64,000 nt of DNA from Heterobilharzia americana (Eukaryota > Platyhelminthes > Trematoda > Strigeidida > Schistosomatidae): the NCBI GenBank assembly GCA_944470555.2, contig OX104130.1, positions 2,728,001 to 2,792,000 on the forward strand. The letters are read 5' to 3'. The position numbers and the translations under genes are program-made. Below, piece after piece: positions 36,460-49,049 of this stretch (position 1 is the stretch's first letter; each line of letters starts with the position of its first letter). The notes beneath the pieces were generated by a model that did not search any database, was not told the DNA's origin, and worked only from the letters and a program-made list of their open reading frames with translations.

Positions 36460-37370
36460 GAACAGCGACTGTTGTATTCTAAGTTGTACGGACTTCATAG
36501 CACGACCTGCTCAACTACTTCAATTTTCAATGGAAAAGAAGATAAAATACGTCAAAACAACAAATGATTGAATTATCTGTGATAGATTTGGTTGCCAAAA
36601 TCCCTTATATACACAGACAGAAGATGGTTAAATCCAAAAGACATGTGTGGTTGTTAGGTTATTCATGGGGCATCTAGTGTGAGGTATTCAGTGACTACAT
36701 GGAAACCAGCCACTCCAGTAAGAGGAAAATAATTGTTTTCAATAGTTTCTTCCTAATAATCCATGGTGTTCAAAAACGTATCTGGCTAGCAACTTAACAG
36801 TTATCTGCCCGAAAGCTTATTGATACATTTGGTAAGAACTACCTATGGATATTCTTAATCCAAAATCAGTGTGATACATTGAAAAGTGGTAGTCCGAATG
36901 TTTGATTAGTTGATCAGAACGTATTGCGCATCACTGCAAGTATGCTAGAAACTCCTACGTAAAAACGTGAGTTACTAACAAGTAGTGTGATGTTTAAAAG
37001 AAAATTTCTATGCAAGTACCAAACAATGATGCAGTTTTTATTTCAATAGTAGCTTTAGACTAAAATGTAATGAAATTTCTTAGAAGAACAATACTTAGCT
37101 TCATCCTGGCATTATCTCAGGGAAAACTCCAGGATTTCCCTTCTGACATAACATTAGTGAGAGGAAAAGTTGGCGTAATATGCGTTTGCAAAACTCGACA
37201 AAATACAAGCCAAAATTTAATTAGACAAACTCAAGCAGCCATATAAAAAACGGATGCAATGAGAGAATTTTAACAGTAGTTGTGGACAAATTACTGCCAC
37301 TGACTACTTGAAGTGCGTCAAAAAAACTTTAATTCATTTCCCCGGCTTAGTACGTGTAGAGTTCAGTCTT
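36460..37370. other. Stretch without recognised features
   Basis: AT-rich, no recognised repeat or coding motif. Confidence 0.35.
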
Positions 37371-37378
37371 CAAACACT

Positions 37379-37680
37379 TTAAACGAGACCGTGAAATCCA
37401 AACGTTTGTTCTTCTTGTTTCAAAGCACGTATAAAATGATACCAGGCTTCTTTGTTTAGCCTTTCCGCTTGAAACTTGTAAAATGATAATTTTCTCCGAA
37501 ATGATGCGAACGATTCATACCTTATGATCAGAATGATGATGTTGATAATGATTTGCTGTTCTGTCAGCTTTGGTGTTTTTCGACAATCTCTGATCATCAG
37601 ATTTGTTGGCTTCTTCAACACTAACCTCATAAAGTACTGAGGACCTCACATAGCCTGGTAGTGAAATGGCCTTGACAATA
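37379..37680 (-). pseudogene. Unassigned coding-like stretch, candidate exon or relic
   Basis: Two overlapping minus-strand frames look coding. The first, opening near 37670 after TATTTTATTGTCAAG, reads AISLPGYVRSSVLYEVSVEE, then ANKSDDQRLSKNTKADR and ends at AAG followed by GTATGA (37519-37524 region), a fair splice donor. The second continues from that point as YESFASFRRKLSFYKFQAER and LNKEAWYHFIRALKQEEQTF to a stop at 37379. A one-base deletion would join them into about 100 residues. I do not recognise the family. It could be an exon, a pseudogene or a retroelement piece. Confidence 0.3.
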
Positions 37681-38439
37681 AAATATCAAAGCTCTAATAA
37701 CACCAAAAGGTTATCATAATCTTATTTTTACTTCTTAGAGGTGTGTGTGGTAGGAATTTATAGCCGATGCCTGGAGAACTAGTTTTCGATCATAACTGTA
37801 TGAAAGATGTCTTAACCACTTGACTTTTTTTATTTATATCTGTGATTTGGATCACAGTCTGTCTCCACCTTTCACGTTTTACGCTTTATATGTGGTACTT
37901 ATGAATGGTTGATGTTGCGTAAGCTATTTTGAATGAATGGAGAAGTTTGATAGGAAACCATGGAGGTTAGGTTTTAGATTTCTTGACGTACAATAGCATT
38001 GCTTATCTGCCGCCTGCATGGAATTTGTGTTCCACAAGCCTCTAATTATGAATTATTGTAGGCGACTTCAAAAATTTTGAGGAAGGCGGTGACAGACGAG
38101 AAGTATTGCAACGTTTTATATTTTGAGGTGAATTAAGCATGCACTTGTTTTTTTTAATAGTATCACTTGTTTATTTGGGTGATTTTGCCTTGATATTCCT
38201 AACCTGATCGTTCGATGAATAAATATGAAAGTGTTCTTGATCAATGTAACTAGTTTCCAAGCAGTTATGTTAAGTAACAGTTTACTCTGTAAAAGAAATT
38301 CAATAATCTCGTGATTTGTTTGACAGGCGCTAAGCCCAGAGGAATATTTAACAATTTTGTAGATATAAATGCTGAAGTCTAGAAGAAAAAGTGCAAGTAT
38401 GCTAAGATGGTGACAGACTAGTTAGAGTAAACTGAAGAT

Positions 38440-38565
38440 ACCAGTGGTGGATAGCACCTAGCAGTGGAATCCAAGACGCGCATTTCACCCCACTTAGGAC
38501 TGGTCAGGTGGATGTGCCTGTCCCCCAATGAGTGATGCTGTTCCTATCAAGACTCGATCCCAGGG
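38440..38565 (-). repeat. SINE-like family B copy
   Basis: GTGGAATCCAAGACGCGCATTTC, GGACTGGTCAGGTGGATGTG and a head with AAGACTCGATCCCAG (reverse B box). Confidence 0.65.
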
Positions 38566-38949
38566 CCAAAAACCTGAAAAGTCCCTCAGTCATGGATAGC
38601 TCCTTGTGCAATGGTTATCATATAGTTTGTAAAGTCATAGCTTGTATATCTCCATCATCTATTGAACCGAAAAGTGGTCGACCGCTATTCGGTTCAACAG
38701 ACAATGGAGATAAACCAGTATTAACATCAGAAACCAAGGTAAAGATAAACAAGCAGTCAGTTCCACTGGAAAGAGTGAAAACTGACATACCTTATAGATG
38801 TACTCTTCAAAAATATTATATGCTTTATTTGCGATAATTCGCAGTTATCGTTTGCTAGATTAACATGCATAAATCTTGAGTAACTCATATGAACAGTCAG
38901 AAGAAAGAACAAGAAGCGTTTATCCATGTTTGCTACCAACAGAATTTTG

Positions 38950-39060
38950 GTGAGAAACAGTAGACAGGAACCCTTGGACCTGCTTCTCATGCCTGTTGAC
39001 AATCGACAAGGTGAATCCTTAGTCATGAGGTAACTGATGTTTCAGTGATTCAATTCTGAA
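38950..39060 (-). repeat. SINE-like family C fragment
   Basis: GTAGACAGGAACCCTTGGAC, CTTCTCATGCCTGTTGACAA and a GACAAGGTGAATC block, reversed family C. Confidence 0.5.
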
Positions 39061-39529
39061 CTACCCGAAACTAAAATGACAGAATTTGCTACTGAGGTGT
39101 AATGAGTCTCTACCTACACAACCGGACTAATATATGTGCAATGGATTATGAAAAGCCTATTGGCGTTGATATCCGATTCGATAAATGTTCAATCATTTGG
39201 AACAATGTTGACGTCACTCCCGTAATCTTGACGTACCTGATGTTTTTCTTAAACAAATAATCAACAGAGATGTAAATAACCTACGATCTGGCATAACTGT
39301 ACACTGACGGATGTACGTTGCCGCAATTTACATCGCTAAACAGAACAAAAATTCAACAAACTTTGAATGAATATGGTGAAACACTGTCATAAGTTGTCAA
39401 AGGAAGCTTAAAACAAAAACGAATCCACAAAAATTAAATTTATATCATATCCAAAAGCACTTGATAAAGTTTTATTATAATAAGGTAGATATTTTATTTT
39501 TTGAGAGAAAGTTTTGCTCTAATTTTCGG

Positions 39530-40430
39530 CTCCGCTTTCAGCACCAAGCCAGACTTAGTCCTCGCGAATGTCATTATCTTAGAACCTAGGGGACCTATCT
39601 CCTGACCGAGCAGGAAACTTCATACTAACGCATCCTACTGAAAACGAATACTCCGGTCACAGCACTGTGTCAACGCCCCCTCAAATGTGGTCAGTAGATC
39701 TTAAAACCCTTCCAATTGTCGAACTTCAACGTGTCCACGTTTGCCGGGTAATTGGGTTGTTGACCGAACTAACCTATTCGTGGATATACGTGAGTAAGAT
39801 ACATCTTAGTGAAGTCTCCACAACCGTGCAGAAGAGATGCAGCTCACCTTTCCAGATTATCCCCTCCCATTGAAACTTCATAAATGGAGGCTACCTTTAT
39901 GGAGAGGGCGACAGAACACCACACCCAGCATTCAGGACTGAATACCTCTCATCTTCAAAAGCTAACCAAATCACACCTCTTGGGACTGCTTCGGTACACT
40001 GACTACTGGAATCAGGGAGATGGGTTCCCTTACTTTTCGGCTGCACTGCCCCCAGTGCACTGCACGAAACCCTTGGAGTTAGGTGGTCTTTCCGTGGTTT
40101 GAAGACCCACGCCACTGATCAGCGCTTACGGATCTCGCCAACTGTTATAACCGCTAAATTAATTCTAACGGTGTTCTGGTTGATATCTAATGAGGGCCCC
40201 AAGGTGGCTCACCGTTGTAGTGTAACTAGACTGGATCAGTAATCACCGGTGCAGATATCATCACCGACTTTCTTGGCCGGCAGCTCAAACACCTACACCC
40301 ACTCACATTGACGTCGTGGTGCGTAAATACGGATGGGCATTTAACCACTCTCGACAGCCGTAGTTACTTTTGCAAGAGAAGAATGACCTCACCAATTAGT
40401 TAGAAAATTAACTTTGTAGCCGCTTTTCGG
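39530..40430. other. GC-richer island of unknown origin
   Basis: Visibly richer in G and C than its flanks, for example CTGCACTGCCCCCAGTGCAC near 40044. Open frames at 39667-39873 and 39884-40102 (plus) and 39897-40115 (minus) show no family I recognise. It could be a worn mobile element. Composition was judged by eye only. Confidence 0.35.
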
Positions 40431-41035
40431 TGGAAAGTTGCACATTTCTTTACGGCTTTTCAAACCTATAAGGTCCAAAGCATTTTTTTTATCACACTAA
40501 TAATATGTGAGTGAATTTCTTTCTAAGAAATATGAAACGCAAAAGACTAAGCAATTCTCCGACAAACAAATTAAACGCTCAAGTTACGCGTAAAATGCAA
40601 AACCCACGATTCATCTGTGGCACACGTATGGTATTGATAAATAATAACGACTATTAAAGTGTAAAACTCGAACCATGAGGTGTCTTTGGACTTTTAGCCA
40701 TCCTAAGCCACTTACAGAAGTGTGTTAACAATATAAACTGCAAAGCTACCTCCAAAGCAAGTTGAAAGAAAATACGAAATACACGCGAATTTCTACTATG
40801 AGGAAAAAATGAGATAACAAATGTTAAGGGGAGAATGGAGCATCACGGAACGAATGAAGGAATTCTAAGACAATCGCGATTTGAGAAAGATACTAATTGA
40901 CAGAGTTGGGAATAAAACAACATTTTTGGATGAATATGAAATACACTACTCACTATTAGACAGTAGCACAAAACTGTATGCGTAACAAATTAAAAGTGAA
41001 AACTAGAGACAAGGAAATTAGGAGACAGTAAGACA
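40430..41035. other. Stretch without recognised features
   Basis: AT-rich, no recognised motif. Confidence 0.35.
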
Positions 41036-41039
41036 AGAA

Positions 41040-41225
41040 TTAAAAATGCATTTTGGAGGCTTGTGGGGAAACATTTACTGATTTCGGGACATGGAGTGTT
41101 TCGTCTGAGATGGGACTCCTCAACCGTGTGTACTTATGACTCCTCCATAAATCGTGTCCAAAACCTTCACTTTTTGCGACGAACAAGTTGCTGTTGACCC
41201 ACTGAATCGAAATGAAATAGTCCAT
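41040..41225 (-). repeat. SINE-like family A, diverged copy
   Basis: GTTTCGTCTGAGATGGGACT and CAACCGTGTGTACTTATGAC align with the reversed mid-part of family A. The ends are worn. Confidence 0.5.
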
Positions 41226-41389
41226 ATTTCTTCTTCTATCAGTTCACGACACAGTTCGACCTCTATCCAATGTCACTGTTAAATAATTGTTTCACGTCCG
41301 ACCTCGTTTACTTCACCGTCATGACTTTCCATTAGAACTTCGAGAATCTCATCTGTAGGCAGGTCAATAGATAGCATTAGGTCACACTA

Positions 41390-41615
41390 AATCGTGAAGT
41401 GACGCGAGTAGCGAATAGATTCAGACCAGCGGCACTATCGTAGCATGCACTATGCGAAACCTGAAGGTCCTGTGTTCGACCCCTGGTGGCTAGGGTCATA
41501 AATATGTACTACTGATCAGTCTCACACCAGGACGAAACAGCTGCTGTCCAGTGCTCTCGGGTTTCCAGTGGTTCTTCAACTAATGTCAGTCCGTGATGAA
41601 TACCCACCTGGAATT
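41390..41615 (+). repeat. SINE-like family A copy
   Basis: GTGTTCGACCCCTGGTGGCT (B-box region), CACACCAGGACGAAACAGCT and TGTCAGTCCGTGATGAATAC, in family order. Confidence 0.75.
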
Positions 41616-41639
41616 AACAATCCATTTATAACAGCTCCT

Positions 41640-42391
41640 AAAATTTAGTCTTATTATAATGGAGCTTTACCGATACGCGTTTCTCAAACATCACTGACAG
41701 CTTGCTTGACCTAGGAAAAGTAAAGTACAGAATAAAATTGTTAGGAAAGCGTACTTTTATAACTAGCTAAAACTTAACGTAATTAATAACATTTAAAAAA
41801 CTCGATAGAAAGATTTTTAAAACTAGACATTTTCTACTCAAATGTTATGAACCCTTATATTCTCTGTATTTTCAAGAGAACCAATGGAAAATTGTTGTTG
41901 TTTCTGTTGTTGTTTTTCTCCTAGTGTGATCGTTCCTTTTTTTAGAAATAGTGTGGCATTTAGAATTTCCCATTTCTTCCTTTACTACTGTTCATTTTCT
42001 GCTGAAATTTTAGCCTACTGTTTAACTTGTTTTAATCAGAAATACAAGCGCACCCGCGTGGGCACGCATATATGCGTAAACAAACAAGCAAACACGTATA
42101 TACGTTTAAAAAAAAGAGACATATGAAACCACATCATAAGTGTAATCAAACATTCAGATCTGATTTAACTGGTAATATGTTATGAAAAGTTAACTAGAAC
42201 AGAAATCCTATTACCTCCCCGCCTCTCTCACTCTCTCTCTCTTTCTTTTGCTGAATGAATACGCTTTCATTACTGAAACGACTGGCCAAGATATACCTTC
42301 CAGAATGGTGGATATTCATAAAACCACCAGTATTTGTGTATGTAGGTAGTGACAGGATTTCTAGAAGTATTATTATTATTATTATTATTAT

Positions 42392-42445
<54 letters not shown>

Positions 42446-43870
42446 TGATAGTACTATTAATTGTTTATTCCATCACAGATATATTACAAAGTATGGTTAT
42501 ATCCAGAGTAAAGAAAAATGGGTTATACGTATAGATATATGATAGGGTAACTAATGGTGATCAAGCGATATAATCAGATAGTTGCTATGGCAACCGGTAA
42601 AGTACAAGTTCTCTGGGATTTGTTTTCTAAAGATGAAAATCATTCTCTTTTTTTATTTTTTGCTTAAAAAAAGTATCTACAAAGAAGGATTTCTAGTTAT
42701 TAGTGAGTAAGAGGTATATTTTCTATGTTTAGGTAGACAGGGGTGAGATACTCCACTTTCCTTTCAATTCTTCATTTATTATTCTCCAATCCTATCAAGT
42801 TTTCTCTATTCTATCTGAAAAATGATTTCCCTTGTAGAAGAAATAAGGTCATATGTTGAATTGAGCATAGACGTATACTGAAATGTCATTTGAAGTGTGT
42901 ACTGGTGTTTGCATGTGTGTATGAGTGCCGTATATGAATGCGCGCGTGCATATGATACTTCGTTCCTCAGTCTCCACCAGTGAAGAAACTGGAAGCTACT
43001 CGATACACACTCATTGGATCAGTGATGAAGAAATTTGCAAAGATAACAATGTAGAGTCAGAACAAGGGGTAACAGCGCTGACAACCCTCACTATTCTAAT
43101 AGAGACATTCTATATATGATTTTCAGAGTTTTTTTTGTTTTGTACAGGATTTCAGATTGTCAAAAGGTGATATTTAACCGGAAAATTCCATGAAAAGTAT
43201 TCAGAGGAAAAGAGACACAGAGAGAGAGAGAGAGAAAGAAGGTGAAAGCGAGAGGTAGCATAATTTGGTTAGATTTGCTTCAGCTACGTAAACTAAAGGT
43301 GTTTTTTTTGGTTTTTTCTTAGTTCGCTTCATTTCACTTTCATTTGTCTTCAATTTTCTTTTCTTAGCCTGTTTTCAGGCACATATATATCTATATGTGT
43401 ACGGTTATCCCATTAACATTACCATTAATAACATTATTATTATTATTACCATTAGTAGCATTAGTAGTAGTGTTATCCTGTTTTCAGAAGTAGCTTTTTT
43501 GTCTAAACTTTCTCTGTCTACAAACCTTTTTTCCAGGAGAGAGAAAGAGAGACAGACAGAGTCAGAAAGTAAAACTATGGAAACAGGAAATTATAATCAA
43601 ACACTTTTATCAATTTGAACTTAAAATTTAAGCAGAAAAAAATGTATAATTTCAGAAACATTATACAGAATTACAGTATATGCTGTTAATTTTCAGTAGT
43701 GTAATGATAAATTTTCATAGCATTAAATTAAAAATAATCTGAATGAAGAATATTCTTTTCATCAGTCAGTTCTCATTGAGTGAATTTCCCAGTGTAAAAA
43801 CGGATCAACTGTAACATACCGAAGAGAGAAACTAAATCCTGAGCAGTGTTGCCAAACAAAAGGAGATGCA
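41640..43870. other. Microsatellite-rich stretch without recognised genes
   Basis: Contains CT (42227-42243), ATT/AGT (42368-42445) and GA-rich (43215-43234) tracts. The short open frames over them are repeat-driven. No family motif is seen. Confidence 0.5.
42368..42445. repeat. (ATT)n-(AGT)n compound microsatellite
   Basis: About eight ATT units followed by about sixteen AGT-type units. Confidence 0.95.
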
Positions 43871-43879
43871 TAGAAAACT

Positions 43880-44180
43880 TTACCCAGAATTCTTAACAAT
43901 AATAGAATTAAAGTGGCTCTAAAACCCACAAACTCATCCAGAGTGTAGATTTTTTTCAGGATTAAGGATCCAGTAGAACCAATTAGACAAAACAACCTAA
44001 TCTATTAAATATCTTCAATGTAAAAACTGCGAGACAAAGTATTTAGGTCAAAGCAGTCTATCAAGGTCAGTCAGAATAGCGGAGCACAAATATTTGAGGA
44101 AACATACAACGCTTTACCAATATATTAATGAAACTTGGCCACTATTATATAATAAAATTCCATTTCAGTCCATTTAATAG
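43880..44180 (+). mobile_element. Penelope-like element 3' fragment
   Basis: Contains ILNNNRIKVALKPTNSSRV-like coding, then NCETKYLGQSSLSRSVRIAE near 44025-44090, the GIY-YIG-like core (Cys lost). It is the same family as the 22.6 and 34.4 kb copies and is shifted and stopped. Confidence 0.65.
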
Positions 44181-44189
44181 ATGCTCACA

Positions 44190-44985
44190 CACTGTAACAG
44201 TTTCGTTTACTGGGTTGCATTTCTTACACAATCTGTTGTCCATAGTCATATCAAGGTAACTACACAACTTCCACACATGATTTACATACTTCTAATTTTC
44301 TCGCCACCTTTGTCATGTGGACACCAGGATTTTGTATATATCCGGAACAGGTACCGAGTCAATCCTGTTACTCGATGTATTTGGTGTTGACTCGATAAAC
44401 GAAGATTCGATTACCAATCTCCCCCTCCACTCTATCCTGTTAATCTTAAGGATTTCCACTCTGTCCCATCCTACTGTGTAGTTGTATGTGATTGTGTGGA
44501 TGGATAGCTATGGCTGAGGTTTCTTCTAAATTGCTTATTTGAATAGGATTTACCAGTTTTGACCTATCTAGGTTTAAGTGTTCGGATAGTGTAATTGACT
44601 CTGGTCAACTACTTCAACCTTTGTGCTTGACCTCGCAATCGTTGCAAGGAATGTGGTAAACTAAGTTATTCTGCTCAACTGGATCAATATGATCTTTTAA
44701 CCGGTAGAATGTATTTCGAAGTGAGTTTGTAGGTTTAAATGCCAAGCACTCTAATCCCAGCTAGCTTTGCTGAGAATCCTACATGATGTTTCTGACGTAC
44801 CTTCCCTATACGGTAATATCGTAGATGTTTTGAATTCCGTTTTCCTAGTATTGCCGCCATTTAGTTCACCAGCGTGGCCACAAACATCTTCTTGTCTAAC
44901 CATTTGTATATGAAAGGCGAAAACAGAATGCCACAAGGCAAACCAATCAGGATAATACAAGATCAATCTCTAGGATCCAGGTACC
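44190..44985 (-). mobile_element. Penelope-like element 3' end, right member of an inverted pair
   Basis: The minus strand reads KTEFKTSTILPYREGTSETS, CRILSKASWD and a stop, followed in a shifted frame by the GIY-YIG-like region and VPDIYKIL near 44340. From 44790 to 44215 it is nearly identical to 34670-35250 and shares the 4-base insertion in the GIRVAFKP region (here GCTT). The 5' limit near 44985 abuts a family B repeat. Confidence 0.75.
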
Positions 44986-45050
44986 TTTTGCTGACAAGCC
45001 TCAAATAGGACGAAACACGCGTCCTGGATACCACTGCCAGCCACTATTTA
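44965..45050 (+). repeat. SINE-like family B tail
   Basis: CTGACAAGCCTCAAATAGGA, CGAAACACGCGTCCTGGATA and CCACTGCCAGCCAC. Confidence 0.65.
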
Positions 45051-45469
45051 TCATTAATGTAAGAACAGATTGTTTCTGTATGCAAAAGCGATGGATTTGA
45101 ATATTCATATACCTGAGGGTTCATCCAATCGAAGTATTCGGTCCTGACTGCTGTTTCGTGATCGATTTTATGGTGTCTTTCTATAATGCGTTGACCAATC
45201 GACAGTGATGTTTGTCTGTCACCTCTATTTTCAGATTATATAAATGTAATTGTTTCTCCAGCCATAAGCTTATATTATAAAATATAATCTTACTAAGGGT
45301 ATGTCAAGCCAGTTTCCTTCACTAACTTCGTACACGGAACGCTTCAAAAGAAGATATTATACACCAATAATATAGCATTAAAACTACAACCCTCTGGTAA
45401 AGTATAATTTCATTCATGTAAAATTATAATTTTGGTGCCATAGTAGTAAAACTTCCCTTTTTTTTCTAT

Positions 45470-45990
45470 ATGTAATGAATCATTCCTGTTAAATGTGTTA
45501 GGTGTTGATTCAATGAACAAAGATTCTGTTATCAATCTTTCACTCTATTTTGGAGTTGTTGCCCTAACCCACCCACTTTAGAGTGTGAATACGGGTCACT
45601 GCCGGCAGAGTAATAGCCAAATTTCTCTCCAAATTGCTTATCTTATTTGTATCTATCATTGTATGTTTCACAACTTCTTTGTAGCCCACTATCCTGACTG
45701 ACCCCGACCAGCTAATTTGACCTAAACGCTTTATCTCACAATCATGAAATGGTAGTTATTTGATAGATTGGTTTATTCTGCTTGGATAGATCTACTGGAT
45801 CTTCTGGTTTAAGAAGGAATTCAAATCCTCTGTAGTATTTTTGTTATGTCAAGAAGGCATTTAAGAAATTTTACGTGGGATTTGTAACAATAATGGGATT
45901 AAGGTGACATTTCTACCCATACACTTACTCAGGGAAAAACTGTATTTGATACAAGGTGGAGGGAGAAATTGATCACAGAATCTTTGTTCA
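45470..45990 (-). mobile_element. Penelope-like element 3' fragment, diverged
   Basis: Minus-strand translation near 45755-45700 gives FHDCEIKRLGQISWSGSVR, the worn GIY-YIG-like core. GGTGTTGATTCAATGAACAA near 45503 matches the 3' block of the 44.39 kb copy. Confidence 0.6.
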
Positions 45991-46200
45991 TTGAACCAAC
46001 ACATAAAACATATAAGAGGAATGGTTCATCATAAACTACAAAAAATAACTAGGAGAATTTTACTACCATTAAAATAAAACGGAAATGTGACTATCGTATG
46101 ATAACTATGAGTTGCATTTATGAGAAATAGATTGTGCTCCAACCGCCGTCCACTAAACAGCAATTCATCCATCTGAGCAAGCTAGTATATGAAACAGCAG

Positions 46201-46231
46201 TCTGGTCTCATTATTATTATTATTATTATTT
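46201..46231. repeat. (ATT)n tail of the RTE copy
   Basis: About eight ATT triplets at the element's 3' boundary. Confidence 0.9.
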
Positions 46232-48447
46232 GTCCTTTGGGTTCCTAGTGGAACATAGGCTTCACTAGCACGTCTCCAGTGCACTCTGTTCTCCACGAAC
46301 TTTTGAACCTGGCTCCACCACTGCCCAGAAGCTCTCATTTCTTCCTCGCACCATCTCCTCCATGTCACCCTCGGGTGCTCAACTCATCGCTTCCCATCTA
46401 GGTTCCACTCGATGACCTGGCCTGGCGCGTGATGTCCCCACAGCGTCTTATCAGTGCATGCCCAATCCATTTCCTTCTGCATATTTGTTGAGCACAGGTT
46501 CTTGGTTGGTTCGTTTCAAGAGTTCCTTGTTGCTTATTCTTATTATTCTGGCCATCTGATCTCCATCTTCAGTATCGAGTGAACATAGGCGGCAGTTGTT
46601 GATAAATGTCTGTAGTTTGTTGGAAATCTCTTTCGTAACCCGCCAGGTTTCTGAGCCATATAGAAGCACTGACTTGACGTTGGTATTGAAAATCCGGATC
46701 TTATTCCATATGCTGAGTGTAGTACATCTCCACACTGGTTTCAGATTAATGGACGCCTGTTTTGCTTTTCTGTTCCTGGCTGGCTTTGACGTCCTCGTCT
46801 GTGCCATCTGTAGTTGAAACAGTGCTTCCTAGACAGGTGAAGCAGGCTACTTCCTCTAAGTTTCTCCCGTTGATGGTGATTGGAGCTTGTTGTTGTTCAT
46901 GGTGGTGGTCTTGGTCGGGAATCTTCATCACCTCTGTCTTCTCTATATTCACTTGAAGTCCCGTCTTCTCTACCTTGCCTCTTCTATCAACTTGTTAGTT
47001 TTCGCCTGTAGATCTTCAAGTTTGTGTGACACTAGACACAAGTCATCGGCGAAATCCAAATCTCCTTCTGGAGTCTTTTTATCGGTCCAGCCAGCGTATC
47101 CCCCTCTTCTGGCTCCTCACAGTTTGTTGCATGATCCAGTCGACCAAAATCAGGAATATCATGGGTGATAGTAGGCAGCAGCCTTGTTTTACTCTGTCTT
47201 TACCTCAAAGGCATCACTGAGCTTCCCATTGCGAACTGCTTGGCATGTGGAGTCTTCATATATTTGTTGAATAAGGTTGATAAAGATTTGCGGTATTCCC
47301 TAGTGTTGAAACAGTTTCCAAATTACTTCTCAGCTGACTCTGTCAAAAGTCTTTTCAAAGTTGATGAAGTTGAGGTAAACAGTTGACTGACATTCTATAC
47401 TCTGTTATATGATGATGCATAGCGTAGCGTTGCAACTTGGTCCGCACATGATTTGTACTTTCTGAATCCAACGCATCCTTTAGTCTATCGAGGATAATGC
47501 AGCTTAATATTTTGCTTGGGGTGGACAGAAGCATGTTTCTTCGCCAGATCTTGCAAACACTGAGGTTTCCCTTCTTCGGGTTGATGGTGGATGGTTCAAA
47601 AGCTTTTGAAGCAGTCGGCCCATCGTTTCCTTTGTTCCTCCTCTTTAGTGGCAACTCGGTTCCATTCACTATCTTTCATTGGTTTCGTCTGAGTTGATCT
47701 CTTCCCAGACTGCAAGTAACCTGGTTACTTGATATAATGTTGTCAGGTCTCTGTCTCTCCTACCAGCAGCCTGTTCTGCTTCACTTGCCGGTGTGTCGTA
47801 GAAGTGTCTTTTATCTCTGTACACACTCTTCTTCACTTCTTTGTCCAGTGTAGTGTTTTGTAAGTTGTTTTCAGTTCCTCTATTCGTTGTTCACCCATGC
47901 ACTGCATTACACTGACTCATCTTCTGCTTTGCCATCTTCCTCTCCCTCCACTGTCAGCTTCCATGTGGAGGTCCGTCGAGATCCATTCTATTCCTTGTCT
48001 TCTTTCTTCTTCCTTCCTAATACTGTTATGCAGATTTTTTTCCGCATCTCCTTCAGAGAGATCCAGTGCTTATCCAAGCAGGTTTCTTCAGGGATGTTGC
48101 TCAATATCTCTCATTTTGTCCTGATGACCGAGGTGAAGATGTTCTTTGCAGTTCCGTCCCAAGGTTCACTTTCTGTTCTGGATGTTGAACTTGAACTGTG
48201 GTCTATCACCAACACTGATATGATTATGAGCAATAATTTGTGCTCGAAACGTCAAGTAAATAATACTAAACCACCATGTGTTATAAATCAAATAAACAAA
48301 CTTAATATGGAATTGATTGCAGTTGACATTCACATCACCAATTAGAATTTTGATGTGGCCAACTGGTGTGGGGTCTTGTCCATTACTGATTGCAGTTGTC
48401 TGTAGAATTCCTTCTTCTTCTCTTCATCTGCATTATTTTTAGGTGTG

Positions 48448-48471
48448 TAGTGTAGTGTAGTGTAGTGTAGC
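48448..48471. repeat. (GTGTA)n short tandem repeat inside the RTE copy
   Basis: About five units of TGTAG within the endonuclease part of the element, where it disrupts the expected coding sequence. Confidence 0.85.
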
Positions 48472-49049
48472 ATGGTATGATTGTGACTTCCCTTCCTTCC
48501 CAGTTGAATCCATCTCGCTGTCATCATCCTGATCCTCGAGGAGATTGGTTCCCACTGCATGAGAGAGAGAGAGAGAGAGCCATCGATGCTCATGGGACAT
48601 GCTGATAGACACTCCAAAACTCAGTGTGTTCGTGGTTGTCGTGTGGGTGACAATATCCATTCCATCTGCTTCCGCAGATTTCGAGGCTAGCACTTCTATG
48701 CTACACCTTCTCAGCTCTTTTGCAATCTGGATGGCCTTGCTAGGTTCATACATGGTGAGGACATCCCATGTCCCCATGTTTACTTTTGCTTTCATCGAGA
48801 GAGGTGAAGACACATCAGCCAATTGGCTTGCCGAAGGCATTCACCAACCGGCGTCATTTCGTCTCCACGATCCGATTGCAGCGAGGAATAAGTTTATTTT
48901 CATTTTTTAAATTGCGTCTGTGCTTTGAAGTTTCTTTAGCGATTGGATTAGTTTTCCGAGGTAGAGATGCTACCCCTATGCCTAACTTTTCCTCTTCATC
49001 CGGGCTTATGACTGGCTAGTAACTAGTGAACTAGTTACCTAGGCGAGGT

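Larger units (their letters stand above)
46165..49045 (-). mobile_element. RTE-type non-LTR retrotransposon, long but inactive
   Basis: Read on the minus strand from about 49045. GTWDVLTMYEPSKAIQIAKE near 48770 and DADEEKKKEFYRQLQSVMDK near 48400 are parts of the AP endonuclease-like domain. Then SVCKIWRRNMLLSTPSKILS and LKDALDSESTNHVRTKLQRY near 47560-47430 come from the reverse transcriptase region. Finally ITINGRNLEEVACFTCLGST, SIWNKIRIFNTNVKSVLLYG and MTWRRWCEEEMRASGQWWSQ are the C-terminal region. The 3' end is (AAT)n at 46201-46231. Order and motifs fit RTE elements such as schistosome SR2. Many stops and shifts break it. It covers nearly the full element. Confidence 0.85.

Noticed and set aside
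42255..42542. Open frames rich in Ser or Val across a triplet microsatellite
   Set aside because: The residues are the (ATT)n/(AGT)n tract read in two frames; no flanking coding signal. The same applies to frames across 49.56-49.61 and 56.69-56.77 kb.
47887..48345. 152-residue plus-strand open frame
   Set aside because: It lies antisense to the endonuclease and RT part of the RTE element, whose minus-strand motifs explain the sequence.
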